From the NCBI GenBank assembly GCA_039029395.1, contig JBCCGG010000019.1, positions 1-64,000 of the forward strand: 64,000 bases of DNA. Direction: 5' to 3'. Source of the DNA: JBCCGG01 sp039029395. Its GTDB lineage: Bacteria > Pseudomonadota > Alphaproteobacteria > Kiloniellales > JAKSDN01. The notes under the pieces were generated by a model, which worked only from the letters and a program-made list of their open reading frames with translations, was not told the origin of the DNA and ran no database searches. Below, in pieces: positions 8,217 through 16,998 of this stretch (the stretch's first letter is position 1; each line of letters opens with the position of its first letter). Made by a program: the position numbers and the translations under genes.

Positions 8217-8300
8217 GTTTCAGCGCCACCCGATGTTCATGGGCATGATCACCTCCCCCATGCCTGTGCTAGAGCCTCAAAGATAGGGTGGCGCTGAAAC
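8217..8300. mobile_element. MITE-like element or insertion-sequence remnant with 15-bp terminal inverted repeats
   Basis: GTTTCAGCGCCACCC at 8217-8231 is repeated in exact inverted form at 8286-8300 (GGGTGGCGCTGAAAC), with 54 bases between. A perfect 15-bp inverted repeat at this distance is unlikely by chance and resembles the ends of an insertion sequence that has lost its transposase. No clear target duplication flanks it. As RNA it would form a long hairpin, so a transcription-termination or processing role is also possible, though no T-run follows. Confidence 0.6.
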
Positions 8301-8433
8301 ATCTTTCCTTGGTGTTCATCAAGGGCCGGGAGATCTTGTCCACGAGACGGGCAGGGTCTTCCGGCCTTTGGTATTAGCAAAAGTTATGATAATCTAAGCC
8401 CTTGGTTCGGTCGCTTTATCCGGGGCGTCAAGC

Positions 8434-9330
8434 ATGTACGGCCAGCTTCCGCCGCTTCCGTGGCTGCGATCCTTCGAGGCCGCCGCTCGCCATTTGAGCT
8501 TCACCGCCGCGGCCGAGGAGCTTCACGTCACTCAGTCGGCGGTCAGCCAACAGGTGCGCAATCTGGAGGCCTTTCTCGGCCAGCGGCTCTTCGTGCGCTC
8601 GCCGCGCAGCATGGGCCTGACTGAGGCAGGCTACGCCTATCTGCCGGGCGTGCAGGGCGCCTTCAAGCTGATCGCCGAGACCACCACCGCCTTCGTCGCG
8701 CCCAAGCCCCAACAGGCCTTGGATATCCGCTCCAACACGGCCTTCACGATCCTTTGGCTGATGCCTCGCATCGGCGGCTTTCTGGACCGCCACCCGGAGA
8801 TCGAGATCGACTTGGCGACCGTGCTGTGGGCCTCGGATTTCCGGGGATCCCCGGCTAGCGTGGAAGTTCGCTACGGCCAGGGTCAGATGGACGGCGTGGC
8901 GTCCAGCGAGCGCCTGGTCAAGGACCGCTTGATCCCACTCTGCGCGCCGGCCATGGCCAACCGCCTTAAGCGCCCGGACGATCTTGCGAAGGTGCCCTTG
9001 ATCCACCTGGCCGCCGCCTTCGACAGTTGGAGCTACTGGGGCCGGGCGCTCGGCATCACTTCCGTGCGCGACCGCTCCGGCCATGTTTTGAACTCCAACA
9101 CGGCAATTCTCGAACTGGCCCGTCAGGGCTATGGCGTCGCGCTCGGCTACGAACTGCTGGCCCGGGACATGATGGCCAAGGGCGAACTGGTGGCGCCCTT
9201 CGACTTGGCCGTGCCGGCCCAGGACAATCTCTATCTGGTGATCTCCAAGACCGCACGGGATTCCGCGGCAGCCCAGGCCTTCCGGCTGTGGCTTTTTCAA
9301 GCTCTCAAGGATGGCAATTCGGATCATTAG
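8434..9330 (+). CDS. LysR-family (GcvA-like) transcriptional regulator
   Basis: A full-length LysR protein (298 aa). Residues about 5-65 form the winged helix-turn-helix, with FEAAARHLSFTAAAEELH and VTQSAVSQQVRNLE. The rest is a periplasmic-binding-like effector domain. The opening PPLPWLRSFEAAARHLSFT is characteristic of the GcvA subgroup. The gene runs in the same direction as the transport and catabolic genes that follow (9424-15759) and probably controls them in response to a small metabolite. Confidence 0.92.
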   Translation: MYGQLPPLPWLRSFEAAARHLSFTAAAEELHVTQSAVSQQVRNLEAFLGQRLFVRSPRSMGLTEAGYAYLPGVQGAFKLIAETTTAFVAPKPQQALDIRSNTAFTILWLMPRIGGFLDRHPEIEIDLATVLWASDFRGSPASVEVRYGQGQMDGVASSERLVKDRLIPLCAPAMANRLKRPDDLAKVPLIHLAAAFDSWSYWGRALGITSVRDRSGHVLNSNTAILELARQGYGVALGYELLARDMMAKGELVAPFDLAVPAQDNLYLVISKTARDSAAAQAFRLWLFQALKDGNSDH

Positions 9331-9423
9331 TCAAAGTAATGATTGCGACATAAAATCCGTCGTTTGACTTCGATCAAGGGTCGGGCGGAGGTTTGGCGAG
9401 GCTATCCCAAGGGAGAACTCGCC

Positions 9424-11016
9424 ATGTCCAAGATCACAACGCTTTCAAATCGCTTTGAGCGGGGCGCGCTGTCGCGCCGGGATTTCATCGGCCGCGCGGT
9501 GGCCGCCGGCATGTCCGTGAGCGCCGCCTCTGCCCTGGCGGCTAAGGTCGCTCAGGCCGGCGCGCCGAAGCAGGGTGGCACCTTGCGCCTGGGCATGGCG
9601 GACTTCGCAACCACGGATTCCCTGGATCCGGCGCTGTCGGAGACCCGCATGCAGCTCCATCTCACCTGGCAGCTGCGCAACAATCTGGTCGAGGTCGGGC
9701 CCGGCGGCTCGCTCCATCCCGAGCTGGCGGAAAGCTGGGCGGGGGCCGACGACGCGGCGCGCTGGGTCTTTAAGCTGCGCAAGGGCATCACCTTCCACGA
9801 CGGCAAGCCCTTCGGGCCGGAAGACGTCATCTACTCCATGAACCTGCACACAAAGGAGGATTCCAAGTCCTCCGCCAAACCCTTCGTGGCCCAAATCGCC
9901 GAGATGAAGAAGACCGCGCCCGACGAGGTCACCTTCACGTTGGCCAGTGGAAATCAGGACTTTCCGGCGATCCTCGGGCTTTACAATCTCTGCATCGTCC
10001 CAGACGGCACGGTGGATTTCGAACAAGGCATCGGCACCGGCGGCTATATGCTGGAGAGCTTCGAGCCCGGCGTGAACGCCAGAGTCAAGCGCAACCCGAA
10101 CTATTGGAAAGAGGGCAGGGCCCATTTCGACGGGGTCGAGATCATCGCGATCAAGGACGCGACCGCGCGCACCAACGCGCTGGTCTCCGGCCAGATCGAC
10201 GCTTACAACTTCGTCGATCTCAAGACGGTGAACCTGCTCGAGCGTTCCGAAGGCGTTCGCCTGCTGCAGACCCAGGGCAAAGCTCACTACGCCTTTGCGG
10301 CGCGCACCGACACCGCGCCCTTCGACAACAAAGACGCGCGCCTGGCACTGAAGTACGGCATCGACCGCGCCGACATCTTGCAGAAGATCTTGAAAAGCTA
10401 CGGCTCGCTCGGCAACGATCAGCCGATCTCGGCGTCCTACCGCTTTTTCAACCAGAACCTGGAGCAGCGCCCGTACGATCCGGACAAAGCGGCGTTCCAC
10501 GCCAAGAAGGCCGGGATCGACGGTGTCGCGCTGCCGCTTCACGTTGCTGAGACGCCCTTCGTCGGCGCGACCGACACGGCGATTCTGTACAGCGAACATA
10601 TGAAGAAAGCTGGCCTTAACCTGGAGGTGGTGCGCGAGCCCGACGACGGCTTCTGGAGCAATGTCTGGGCCCAAAAACCGTTTTTTGCGACCCGCTGGAG
10701 CGGCCGCATCACCGAGGACGTGATGCTCTCCACGGCGTACAGCGCGGCAGCCATGAAAACAGGCTGGAACGAGACCTACTTTGACGACGAACGCCTAAAC
10801 AAGCTGATCGACAGCGCGCGGGTCGAGGCCGACGAGGCCAAGCGGCGGCAGATGTACGGCGAGGCCCAGGCAATCATCCGCGACGACGGCGGCATCGTGG
10901 TGCCGGTCTTTGCCGATTGGGTCGACGCCACCAACGACAAGATTGCGACCGGCCCGCTGTCGTCCGAGTTCGAGCTAGACGGTGGACGCTGCAGTGAGCG
11001 CTGGTGGTTCGCCTGA
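9424..11016 (+). CDS. ABC transporter substrate-binding protein (SBP_bac_5), Tat-exported
   Basis: About 530 residues of the peptide/nickel/opine-binding family 5, with the typical N-terminal GGTLRLGM, the FHDGKPFGPEDVIYSM region and a C-terminal segment reporting substrate capture. The N-terminus carries a twin-arginine motif (LSRRDFIGRA), so it is probably exported folded. I chose ATG 9424 because GGGAGAA precedes it; a longer frame starting at 9343 lacks a site. No permease or ATPase genes accompany it, so it must share a transporter encoded elsewhere or act in sensing. The ligand is unknown. Confidence 0.9.
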   Translation: MSKITTLSNRFERGALSRRDFIGRAVAAGMSVSAASALAAKVAQAGAPKQGGTLRLGMADFATTDSLDPALSETRMQLHLTWQLRNNLVEVGPGGSLHPELAESWAGADDAARWVFKLRKGITFHDGKPFGPEDVIYSMNLHTKEDSKSSAKPFVAQIAEMKKTAPDEVTFTLASGNQDFPAILGLYNLCIVPDGTVDFEQGIGTGGYMLESFEPGVNARVKRNPNYWKEGRAHFDGVEIIAIKDATARTNALVSGQIDAYNFVDLKTVNLLERSEGVRLLQTQGKAHYAFAARTDTAPFDNKDARLALKYGIDRADILQKILKSYGSLGNDQPISASYRFFNQNLEQRPYDPDKAAFHAKKAGIDGVALPLHVAETPFVGATDTAILYSEHMKKAGLNLEVVREPDDGFWSNVWAQKPFFATRWSGRITEDVMLSTAYSAAAMKTGWNETYFDDERLNKLIDSARVEADEAKRRQMYGEAQAIIRDDGGIVVPVFADWVDATNDKIATGPLSSEFELDGGRCSERWWFA

Positions 11017-11131
11017 TCCGGCGCAGGTTTCTTCCCACCAACTGCCGGCGCCGTGCCTTACGCGGCGCCGGCTTTTCTTGTGGACGCTGGCCGGCCGGCG
11101 CTGCCACACTTCCGGCGACGATTGGAGAGGC

Positions 11132-12772
11132 ATGGTCATGGAACGAAACGAAGCCCTGAGCGCGCGAGGCCGGCAGGTCACCTGCGGCGAAGCCTTGATG
11201 CACTTGCTCGAGGACTATGGCGTCGACACGGTGTTCGGCATTCCCGGCGAGCACACGCTGGAGCTCTACCGGGGCATCGAGACCAGTTCCGTGCGCCACG
11301 TTCTCACCCGCAATGAACAGGGCGCCGGCTTCATGGCCGATGGCTACGGCCGGGTCACCGGCCGGCCCGGGGTCTGCACCCTAATCACCGGGCCGGGCGT
11401 GACCAACGCGGCGACGCCGTTGGCCCAGGCCTATGCGGATTCGATCCCTCTGCTCTTGATCTCGAGCGCCAACCGCAGTGAATCCCTCGGCAAGGGTTGG
11501 GGCTGCCTGCATGAGATCACTGATCAGCGCGCTGTGACCGCGCCGCTCACCGCCTTCAGCGCCATGGTACGCACGCCTGAAGATATCCCGGAGCTGATCG
11601 CTCAGGCCTTTGCGGTGTTTCATTCCCGGCGGCCGCGGCCGGTGCACATCTCGATCCCGATCGATCTCCTGGGTTTGCCGGTCGAGGGCGCATGGCAGGC
11701 CCACCGGCCGCCGGCCAAGCCGGTTGCGCCGCCGCAAGCGATCGAGGCCGCGGCTGATCTTCTGGCCGGCGCCAAGCGTCCGGTCCTGCTGGTCGGCGGC
11801 GGCGCCCAAGACGCCGGTACCTGTGTGACAAGCGTGGCCGAGCGGCTCGACGCCGCGGTGATTTCCTCCAACGCCGGCAAGGGCGTGGTGGCGGAAAGCC
11901 ACCGCCTAAGCCTGGGCGGCGGACTGATCACAAAGGCGGTGCGGGACTACATGGAAAGCGCCGATGTCATTCTCTCGATCGGCTGTGAGATCTCGGAGAC
12001 CGATTCCTTCGAGGACTATCTGACGATCAACGCCAAGCTGATCCGCATCGACATCGACCCGGCCAAGTTCAACGACCTCTATCCGGCAGATGTGGCGGTC
12101 CAGGGGGATGCCGGCCCGAGCGTGGCGGCGCTTCTGCAGGCGTTGGAGAACCGGCCGATCGATAGGGACAAGGGCACTGCCGATGATCTGGTGACGGTGC
12201 GCGCCCGGCAGGACACGGACTTCACGGTGGTCGAGCAGCAGCACAAGAAACTGCTGCTAGCCCTGCGCGGTCTCTTGCCGCCGGATACCATCATGATGGG
12301 CGACATCGCCCAGCTGGTCTACACGGGCTCTGCGGTCATGCCGACCGATCTGCCGCGCACTTGGTTCTACCCGGCCGGCCTGGGTACCCTGGGCTGCGCG
12401 CTGCCCGATGCGATCGGCGCCAAGATCGCGCTGCCCGAGCGGCCGGTGGTCGCTTTGGTCGGCGACGGCGGCTTTCTGTTCACGATCCAGGAGCTGGCTA
12501 CGGCGGTCGAAGAGGAACTCGCGATCCCGATCATCCTGTGGAACAACGACAGCCTCGCCATGATCCGCGACGGCATGGTAAAGCGCGGCATCCCGGAAAT
12601 CGGGGTCAATCCGAAGAATCCCAAGTTCATAAAGATTGCAGAGGGTTTCGGATGCCACGCCGCGCAACCGAACTCCATGGATGAGTTCAAGGTGGCGGTG
12701 AGCGCGGCGCTCGATGCCTCCTTGCCGACCGTGATCGAAGTTCGCGAGAACGCGGATTGGCTGATGCCGTGA
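11132..12772 (+). CDS. Thiamine-diphosphate-dependent enzyme (acetolactate-synthase-like; possible 2-oxoacid decarboxylase)
   Basis: 546 residues with the three domains of the acetolactate synthase/pyruvate decarboxylase family. The N-terminal domain has GIPGEHTLELY and the catalytic Glu in RNEQGAGFMADGYGR. The central domain binds a nucleotide-like ligand. The C-terminal domain has the ThDP/Mg motif GDGGF...NN near residues 448-478. The sequence resembles the AruI group (5-guanidino-2-oxopentanoate decarboxylase) more than biosynthetic IlvB, but this is from memory, and no small subunit is present. ATG 11132 follows TTGGAGAGG. The frame upstream of it overlaps the preceding gene and has no start signal. 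Confidence 0.85.
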   Translation: MVMERNEALSARGRQVTCGEALMHLLEDYGVDTVFGIPGEHTLELYRGIETSSVRHVLTRNEQGAGFMADGYGRVTGRPGVCTLITGPGVTNAATPLAQAYADSIPLLLISSANRSESLGKGWGCLHEITDQRAVTAPLTAFSAMVRTPEDIPELIAQAFAVFHSRRPRPVHISIPIDLLGLPVEGAWQAHRPPAKPVAPPQAIEAAADLLAGAKRPVLLVGGGAQDAGTCVTSVAERLDAAVISSNAGKGVVAESHRLSLGGGLITKAVRDYMESADVILSIGCEISETDSFEDYLTINAKLIRIDIDPAKFNDLYPADVAVQGDAGPSVAALLQALENRPIDRDKGTADDLVTVRARQDTDFTVVEQQHKKLLLALRGLLPPDTIMMGDIAQLVYTGSAVMPTDLPRTWFYPAGLGTLGCALPDAIGAKIALPERPVVALVGDGGFLFTIQELATAVEEELAIPIILWNNDSLAMIRDGMVKRGIPEIGVNPKNPKFIKIAEGFGCHAAQPNSMDEFKVAVSAALDASLPTVIEVRENADWLMP

Positions 12773-12782
12773 GGTGACATAG

Positions 12783-13634
12783 GTGCTGCCGCCGCTCAAG
12801 AGCTTGCAAGCCTTCGAAGCCGCCGCGCGGATCGGCAGCTTTACCCAGGCGGCCAAGGAACTCAACGTCACGCAGTCCGCGGTCAGCCACCAGATCCGCA
12901 ACCTGGAGGATTTCTTCGGCGTTCAGCTCTTCAGCCGCGAGGGCGCTGGCTTTACCCTGACGCCCGAGGGCCAGCAACTTCATCGCGGCCTGACCAAGGC
13001 CATGGCGCAGATCCGGCGCAGCGTCGCGGACCTCAAGTCGACCCAGAAGGGGCTGCCGGTCGGTCTTTCCGTGCGGCCCCATTTCGCGATGAAATGGCTG
13101 GCGCCCCGTCTGGTCGAGTTTTGGCGGCACCATCCCGGCTTCGACCTACGCTTCCAACACAGCGACCAACCGGCGGATTTCTCAGATCCCTCGCTGCATG
13201 TCTCGATCGAATGGTGCCACCGGGGGGCGGTCAGCGATCATGCTCGGCTGCTGCTGGAGGGCGATCTTACGCCGGCGTGTCATCCGGATCTGGCACTGGG
13301 CACGCCGGACGATTTGAGCCAATACACGCTGCTTCACGAAAGCGACGAAACGTCCTGGAACGAGTGGCTCGCGCTGGCCGGCGTCGCGAACCTCAAGCCT
13401 GCTCGCAAGGAGTACTACGAAGACACAAACGTCCGCCAGCAGGCAGCGATCGAAGGGGAGGGCGTGGCCTTGGTTTGCCCGGCTTTGGTGGACGACGATC
13501 TGGCGGCCAGCCGTTTGGTCTGTCCCTTCGACATCAAGCTGGAAAGCTACGCCTACTACCTGGTGGTGCCTCCGGACCGGCTGTCCGTTCCGAGGGTGCG
13601 CACCTTCGTCGATTGGCTGCTGAAGAGTTCATGA
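12783..13634 (+). CDS. Second LysR-family (GcvA-like) regulator
   Basis: 283 residues; helix-turn-helix at about residues 5-62 (FEAAARIGSFTQAAKELN, VTQSAVSHQIRNLE) followed by the ligand-binding half. It starts at GTG 12783, only 10 bases after the ThDP gene ends, with GAGGTGA upstream, so it is probably translated from the same transcript. Two GcvA-type regulators in one catabolic run suggest two inducing metabolites or a recent joining of two modules. Confidence 0.9.
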   Translation: MLPPLKSLQAFEAAARIGSFTQAAKELNVTQSAVSHQIRNLEDFFGVQLFSREGAGFTLTPEGQQLHRGLTKAMAQIRRSVADLKSTQKGLPVGLSVRPHFAMKWLAPRLVEFWRHHPGFDLRFQHSDQPADFSDPSLHVSIEWCHRGAVSDHARLLLEGDLTPACHPDLALGTPDDLSQYTLLHESDETSWNEWLALAGVANLKPARKEYYEDTNVRQQAAIEGEGVALVCPALVDDDLAASRLVCPFDIKLESYAYYLVVPPDRLSVPRVRTFVDWLLKSS

Positions 13635-13730
13635 GCCTGGATCATGAGCGATGAGAATTTTGCATTCGCGCGTCATTCGAAGACTTGATAGGTGTCGCTT
13701 GGTTTCGATCGGTCTCTGGGAGGCGGAGGC

Positions 13731-14858
13731 ATGGCGGATAAGCTCAAGACAAACGGGGCGCTTTGGGATTTCGAAGGCTTCCGGAAGGAGGGCGGCCTGG
13801 CGCGCGGCTTGCCGGGCTTCGCCTATAGCGATCAGGCCTTTTGGCGCCACGAGACCGAAAGCCTGTTCCAGTCCTCGTGGGTCTTTGCCGGCTTCGTCCA
13901 CGAGCTGAGCCGGCCGGGCGACGTGGTGCCGGTCGCCGTCGGCGGCCGACCGGTGGTTTTGGTGCGCGACAAGCAGGGCACCATACGGGCCTTTCACAAC
14001 GTTTGTCGCCACCGTTGCCTCAAGCTGGTCGACAAGCCCGGCAACGCCGGCGCCATGATCCGCTGCCCCTATCATGCCTGGTCCTACAGTTTCGACGGGC
14101 AGCTGCGGGCGACGCCCTATTTCGGCGGTCCGGAGAATCGTCCGCCCGATGGTTTCGCAGCCGAAAACCACGGCCTCAGGCCGGTGCGCAGCGCGATCTG
14201 GCATGATTGGATCTTCGTCAACCTTGACGGTGCGGCGGCTGAACTGAGCGACTATGTCGCCCCCTTGGCCCGGCGCATGGAAGGCATCGACTTCGCCAAG
14301 CTGGTGCCGGTCGCGACTCTCGACTTCGGCGAGGTCCGGACCAACTGGAAGTTTCTGATGGAGAACTTCATCGAGCCCTATCACGTCCAGTTCGTCCACA
14401 AGACGACCACCGACCAGCCGCTGCTCGACCACTACACCGTGGTTGACGGCCCTTGCGTCGGCAGCGCCGTCGACATCACAAAGTCCAAGAATGACGCCAG
14501 GGTTCAGCAAAATGCGCTCGCGGTGACGTCGCGCTACCTGACGCTCTTTCCCAACTTCATAATCGGGGTTTACGAACCGGACCAAATCGGCGTCTATCTC
14601 AACGTACCGCTGGATGCCGAGCGGACCCTGCAGAAGCGCGCGATCTATACGCTCAACGGCAAAGGACTCTCCGACCCGGAGGCGGAGGCGCTGAAGTCGC
14701 TCTGGTGGGCGGTGCACAAGGAAGACCACGAGATGTGCGAGCGCCTTCAGGAGGGCCGTCGCTCTGAGGTGTCGGCTGACGGCGGCGTGCTCTCGCCCCA
14801 TTGGGAAAACTCGGTCCGCTGCTTTCAGCAGCTCGTGGTCGACGCGGTCACACGATAG
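13731..14858 (+). CDS. Rieske non-haem iron oxygenase, alpha subunit
   Basis: 375 residues. The N-terminal Rieske domain has the 2Fe-2S ligands in NVCRHRC and IRCPYHAW (C-x-H ... C-x2-H, residues about 85-110). The C-terminal catalytic domain has the mononuclear iron site in ENFIEPYHVQFVH. It is close in layout to quaternary-amine oxygenases (GbcA, CntA/YeaW groups) as well as aromatic-ring hydroxylases; sequence alone does not decide. No reductase or ferredoxin gene lies alongside, so electrons must come from elsewhere. The ATG follows GGGAGGCGGAGG. It is inferred to be part of the catabolic block. Confidence 0.88.
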   Translation: MADKLKTNGALWDFEGFRKEGGLARGLPGFAYSDQAFWRHETESLFQSSWVFAGFVHELSRPGDVVPVAVGGRPVVLVRDKQGTIRAFHNVCRHRCLKLVDKPGNAGAMIRCPYHAWSYSFDGQLRATPYFGGPENRPPDGFAAENHGLRPVRSAIWHDWIFVNLDGAAAELSDYVAPLARRMEGIDFAKLVPVATLDFGEVRTNWKFLMENFIEPYHVQFVHKTTTDQPLLDHYTVVDGPCVGSAVDITKSKNDARVQQNALAVTSRYLTLFPNFIIGVYEPDQIGVYLNVPLDAERTLQKRAIYTLNGKGLSDPEAEALKSLWWAVHKEDHEMCERLQEGRRSEVSADGGVLSPHWENSVRCFQQLVVDAVTR

Positions 14859-14875
14859 GCAAGGAACTAAGCAAT

Positions 14876-15307
14876 ATGACGGAAAATCCCAGCAACGAGA
14901 ACGGCTACCGCTTGGCCCATACCATGATGCGGGTCAAGGACCTGGAGAAGACGCTTGAATTCTATTGCGGCATTCTGGGCATGGAAGTGCAGCGGCGCAC
15001 CGACTATCCGGATGGGCGCTTCACCAACACCTTCATCGGCTACGGCCCCGAGGCGAGCTTCGCGACACTGGAGCTGACCCACAACTGGGATCAGAACGAG
15101 GATTACGACAAGGGCAACGGCTGGGGCCACATCGCGATCGAGGTGCCCGACGTCTACGCCACCTGCGAAGAGCTCAGGGCCGCCGGTGCGAAGATCACCC
15201 GCGAGCCCGGCCCCATGAAGCACGGCACCCGCGTGATCGCCTTCATGGAAGATCCCGACGGATACAAGGTCGAACTCAACGAGTCGATCAACAAGATGAA
15301 CCTCTAG
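14876..15307 (+). CDS. gloA: Lactoylglutathione lyase (glyoxalase I)
   Basis: 143 residues with two VOC half-modules. Typical GloA motifs are present: HTMMRVKDLEKTLEFYCGILGM, the GHIAIEVPDVYATCEEL helix, and GTRVIAFMEDPDGYKVEL near the end, with metal ligands at the expected His (residue about 16) and Glu positions. It converts the hemithioacetal of methylglyoxal and glutathione to S-lactoylglutathione. ATG 14876 follows AAGGAA. It lies 17 bases after the Rieske gene, so it may detoxify an aldehyde formed by the pathway, or act on a related substrate. Confidence 0.85.
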   Translation: MTENPSNENGYRLAHTMMRVKDLEKTLEFYCGILGMEVQRRTDYPDGRFTNTFIGYGPEASFATLELTHNWDQNEDYDKGNGWGHIAIEVPDVYATCEELRAAGAKITREPGPMKHGTRVIAFMEDPDGYKVELNESINKMNL

Positions 15308-15372
15308 GCATCCGCTTACACGACCATTCAACAGAGCGAGCGCTGCTCGCCACAGGAGGAGACTGCCTCGCG

Positions 15373-15759
15373 ATGGCCAACCCAATTGTCTTTAAGTTCG
15401 ACGACATCAAGCACCGTTACGACGATTTGCCCGAGGGCGGGACCTACATCAAGCCGTGGGCGACCGTTAAGAACAATGACGCCATGGCGGGCGGCCTCAA
15501 CTTTCTAAACAAGGTCTCGGTGCCCTGGAAGCTGACCTGCGATGAACTGATCTATTGTCACTCGGGCACCTTCCGCCTGATGTGCGACGGCGAAGCCTAT
15601 GTGCTCAATCCGGGGGACATGATGCTGGTCCCCAAGGACAACGAGATCGCCTACGAGGCGGACGACAAGTGCGTGATCTTCTACGCCGCCTATCCGGTCG
15701 ATTGGAAGCAGCGCGCCGGCCTGACCCACGTGCCCGGCATCGATCCCGAGGATATGTAG
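15373..15759 (+). CDS. Cupin-domain protein (EutQ-like)
   Basis: A single-domain cupin of 128 residues. The core is the barrel around CHSGTFRLMCDGEAYVLNPGDMMLVPKDNEI, in which the second cupin motif (PGDMMLVP) is clear; the first metal motif is weak. It resembles EutQ-type cupins of unknown or acetate-kinase-like role. The start has AGGAGGA about 11 bases upstream, longer than usual spacing. It is the last gene of the rightward catabolic run and ends 3 bases before the stop of the convergent amidohydrolase gene. Confidence 0.75.
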   Translation: MANPIVFKFDDIKHRYDDLPEGGTYIKPWATVKNNDAMAGGLNFLNKVSVPWKLTCDELIYCHSGTFRLMCDGEAYVLNPGDMMLVPKDNEIAYEADDKCVIFYAAYPVDWKQRAGLTHVPGIDPEDM

Positions 15760-15762
15760 CGC

Positions 15763-16998
15763 CTAATTTTCGTCCAGCGCGAGCAGAGTGTGCAGCAGCA
15801 CGTTTGCGCCGGCCATCAGGTCCGATGGCGCGGTCGCCTCTGCCGGGTTGTGGGACACGCCGCCGATCGAGGGCGTGAAGATCATCGCGGTCGGGCAGAT
15901 TCGCGCCATCATTTGGGCATCGTGGCCGGCGCCCGATGTCATGGGGCGGCAGCTGTGCCCGAGCGCGGCGGCGGTCTCGGCGATCTTGCGTGCGATGGCC
16001 GGATCGAAGCGCACCGGGTCGAAGCGCGCCAGGCGGGTGCAAGTCGCCTCAAGGCCCTCGCGTTGGGCAAGGTCTGTCACGAAGCCTTCCAAGCGCCGCT
16101 CGGCCTTGCAGAGAAGGTCGTTGTCGCTGTTGCGCAAATCCACCGTGATCCGCGCACTGGAGGGCACCACATTGATAATGTTGGGCTGTAGCTCGATGAC
16201 GCCCACCGTGCCCACCTGAGCGCCGCCGATCTCCCGGGCCAGCTGCTGCACGAAGGCGGCGAGCGCCCCGGCCGCCGCGCCGGCATCCCGGCGCAAGGCC
16301 ATGGGCGTGGTGCCCGCGTGATTGGCCTGACCGGAAAAGCGCACCTCGGTCCAGGAGATCCCTTGCAGGCTCTCGACCGCGCCTAGGGTGATGCCCTCGC
16401 GCTCCAGCACCGGGCCCTGCTCGATGTGTAGCTCGACGAAAGCGTGGGGCCGGATCGCGCCGCATGCCAGACCACCGGCGTAGCCGATCTCGACGAGCGC
16501 GTCGCTCAACAGCACGCCGTCATCGTCGGCGGTCGCCAGGGCGTCCTCCGGCGCGAGACCGCCGGCATGGACCAGGGAGCCCATCATGTCGGGCTGGAAG
16601 CGCGCACCTTCCTCGTTGGTGAAGATCGCGACCACCAGGGGCCTTCTCGTTTGGAGTCCGGCGTCGTTCAGGGTCTCGATCACCTCGAGCCCGGCCAGCA
16701 CGCCCAGATTGCCGTCCAGCTTGCCGCCGTTCGCGACCGTGTCGATATGGGAGCCGGTCATCAGCGGCGCGATGTCCGCGCGTCCGGCCCGGGTGCCGAA
16801 GATGTTGCCGATCCGGACGATCTCGACCTTCAGTCCAGCCTGTTCCATCCAGGCGACCACCTGATCGCGCCCGGCCTTGTCCGCTTCGGTGAGCGCGAGG
16901 CGCCGCACGCCGCCCTCTTCGGTCGCGCCGATTTCACCCAAGGCCTCGAGACGCCCCAGCAGGCGCGCCTCGCAGAGCCTCAGGTTGCTCATCGTCAT
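15763..16998 (-). CDS. M20-family amidohydrolase (allantoate/N-carbamoyl-amino-acid hydrolase type)
   Basis: 411 residues of the hydantoinase/carbamoylase branch of M20 zinc hydrolases. Metal and catalytic motifs: GSHIDTVANGGKLDG, FTNEEGARF, ELHIEQGPVLE and a C-terminal SGAGHDAQ, with the dimerisation insert starting LQGISWTEVRFSGQANHAG. It hydrolyses an N-carbamoyl or ureido bond, releasing ammonia and CO2, or a related amide. It is translationally coupled to the upstream ammonia-lyase gene (four-base ATGA overlap), so the two probably act on one nitrogen compound. Confidence 0.88.
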   Translation of the reverse strand: MTMSNLRLCEARLLGRLEALGEIGATEEGGVRRLALTEADKAGRDQVVAWMEQAGLKVEIVRIGNIFGTRAGRADIAPLMTGSHIDTVANGGKLDGNLGVLAGLEVIETLNDAGLQTRRPLVVAIFTNEEGARFQPDMMGSLVHAGGLAPEDALATADDDGVLLSDALVEIGYAGGLACGAIRPHAFVELHIEQGPVLEREGITLGAVESLQGISWTEVRFSGQANHAGTTPMALRRDAGAAAGALAAFVQQLAREIGGAQVGTVGVIELQPNIINVVPSSARITVDLRNSDNDLLCKAERRLEGFVTDLAQREGLEATCTRLARFDPVRFDPAIARKIAETAAALGHSCRPMTSGAGHDAQMMARICPTAMIFTPSIGGVSHNPAEATAPSDLMAGANVLLHTLLALDEN

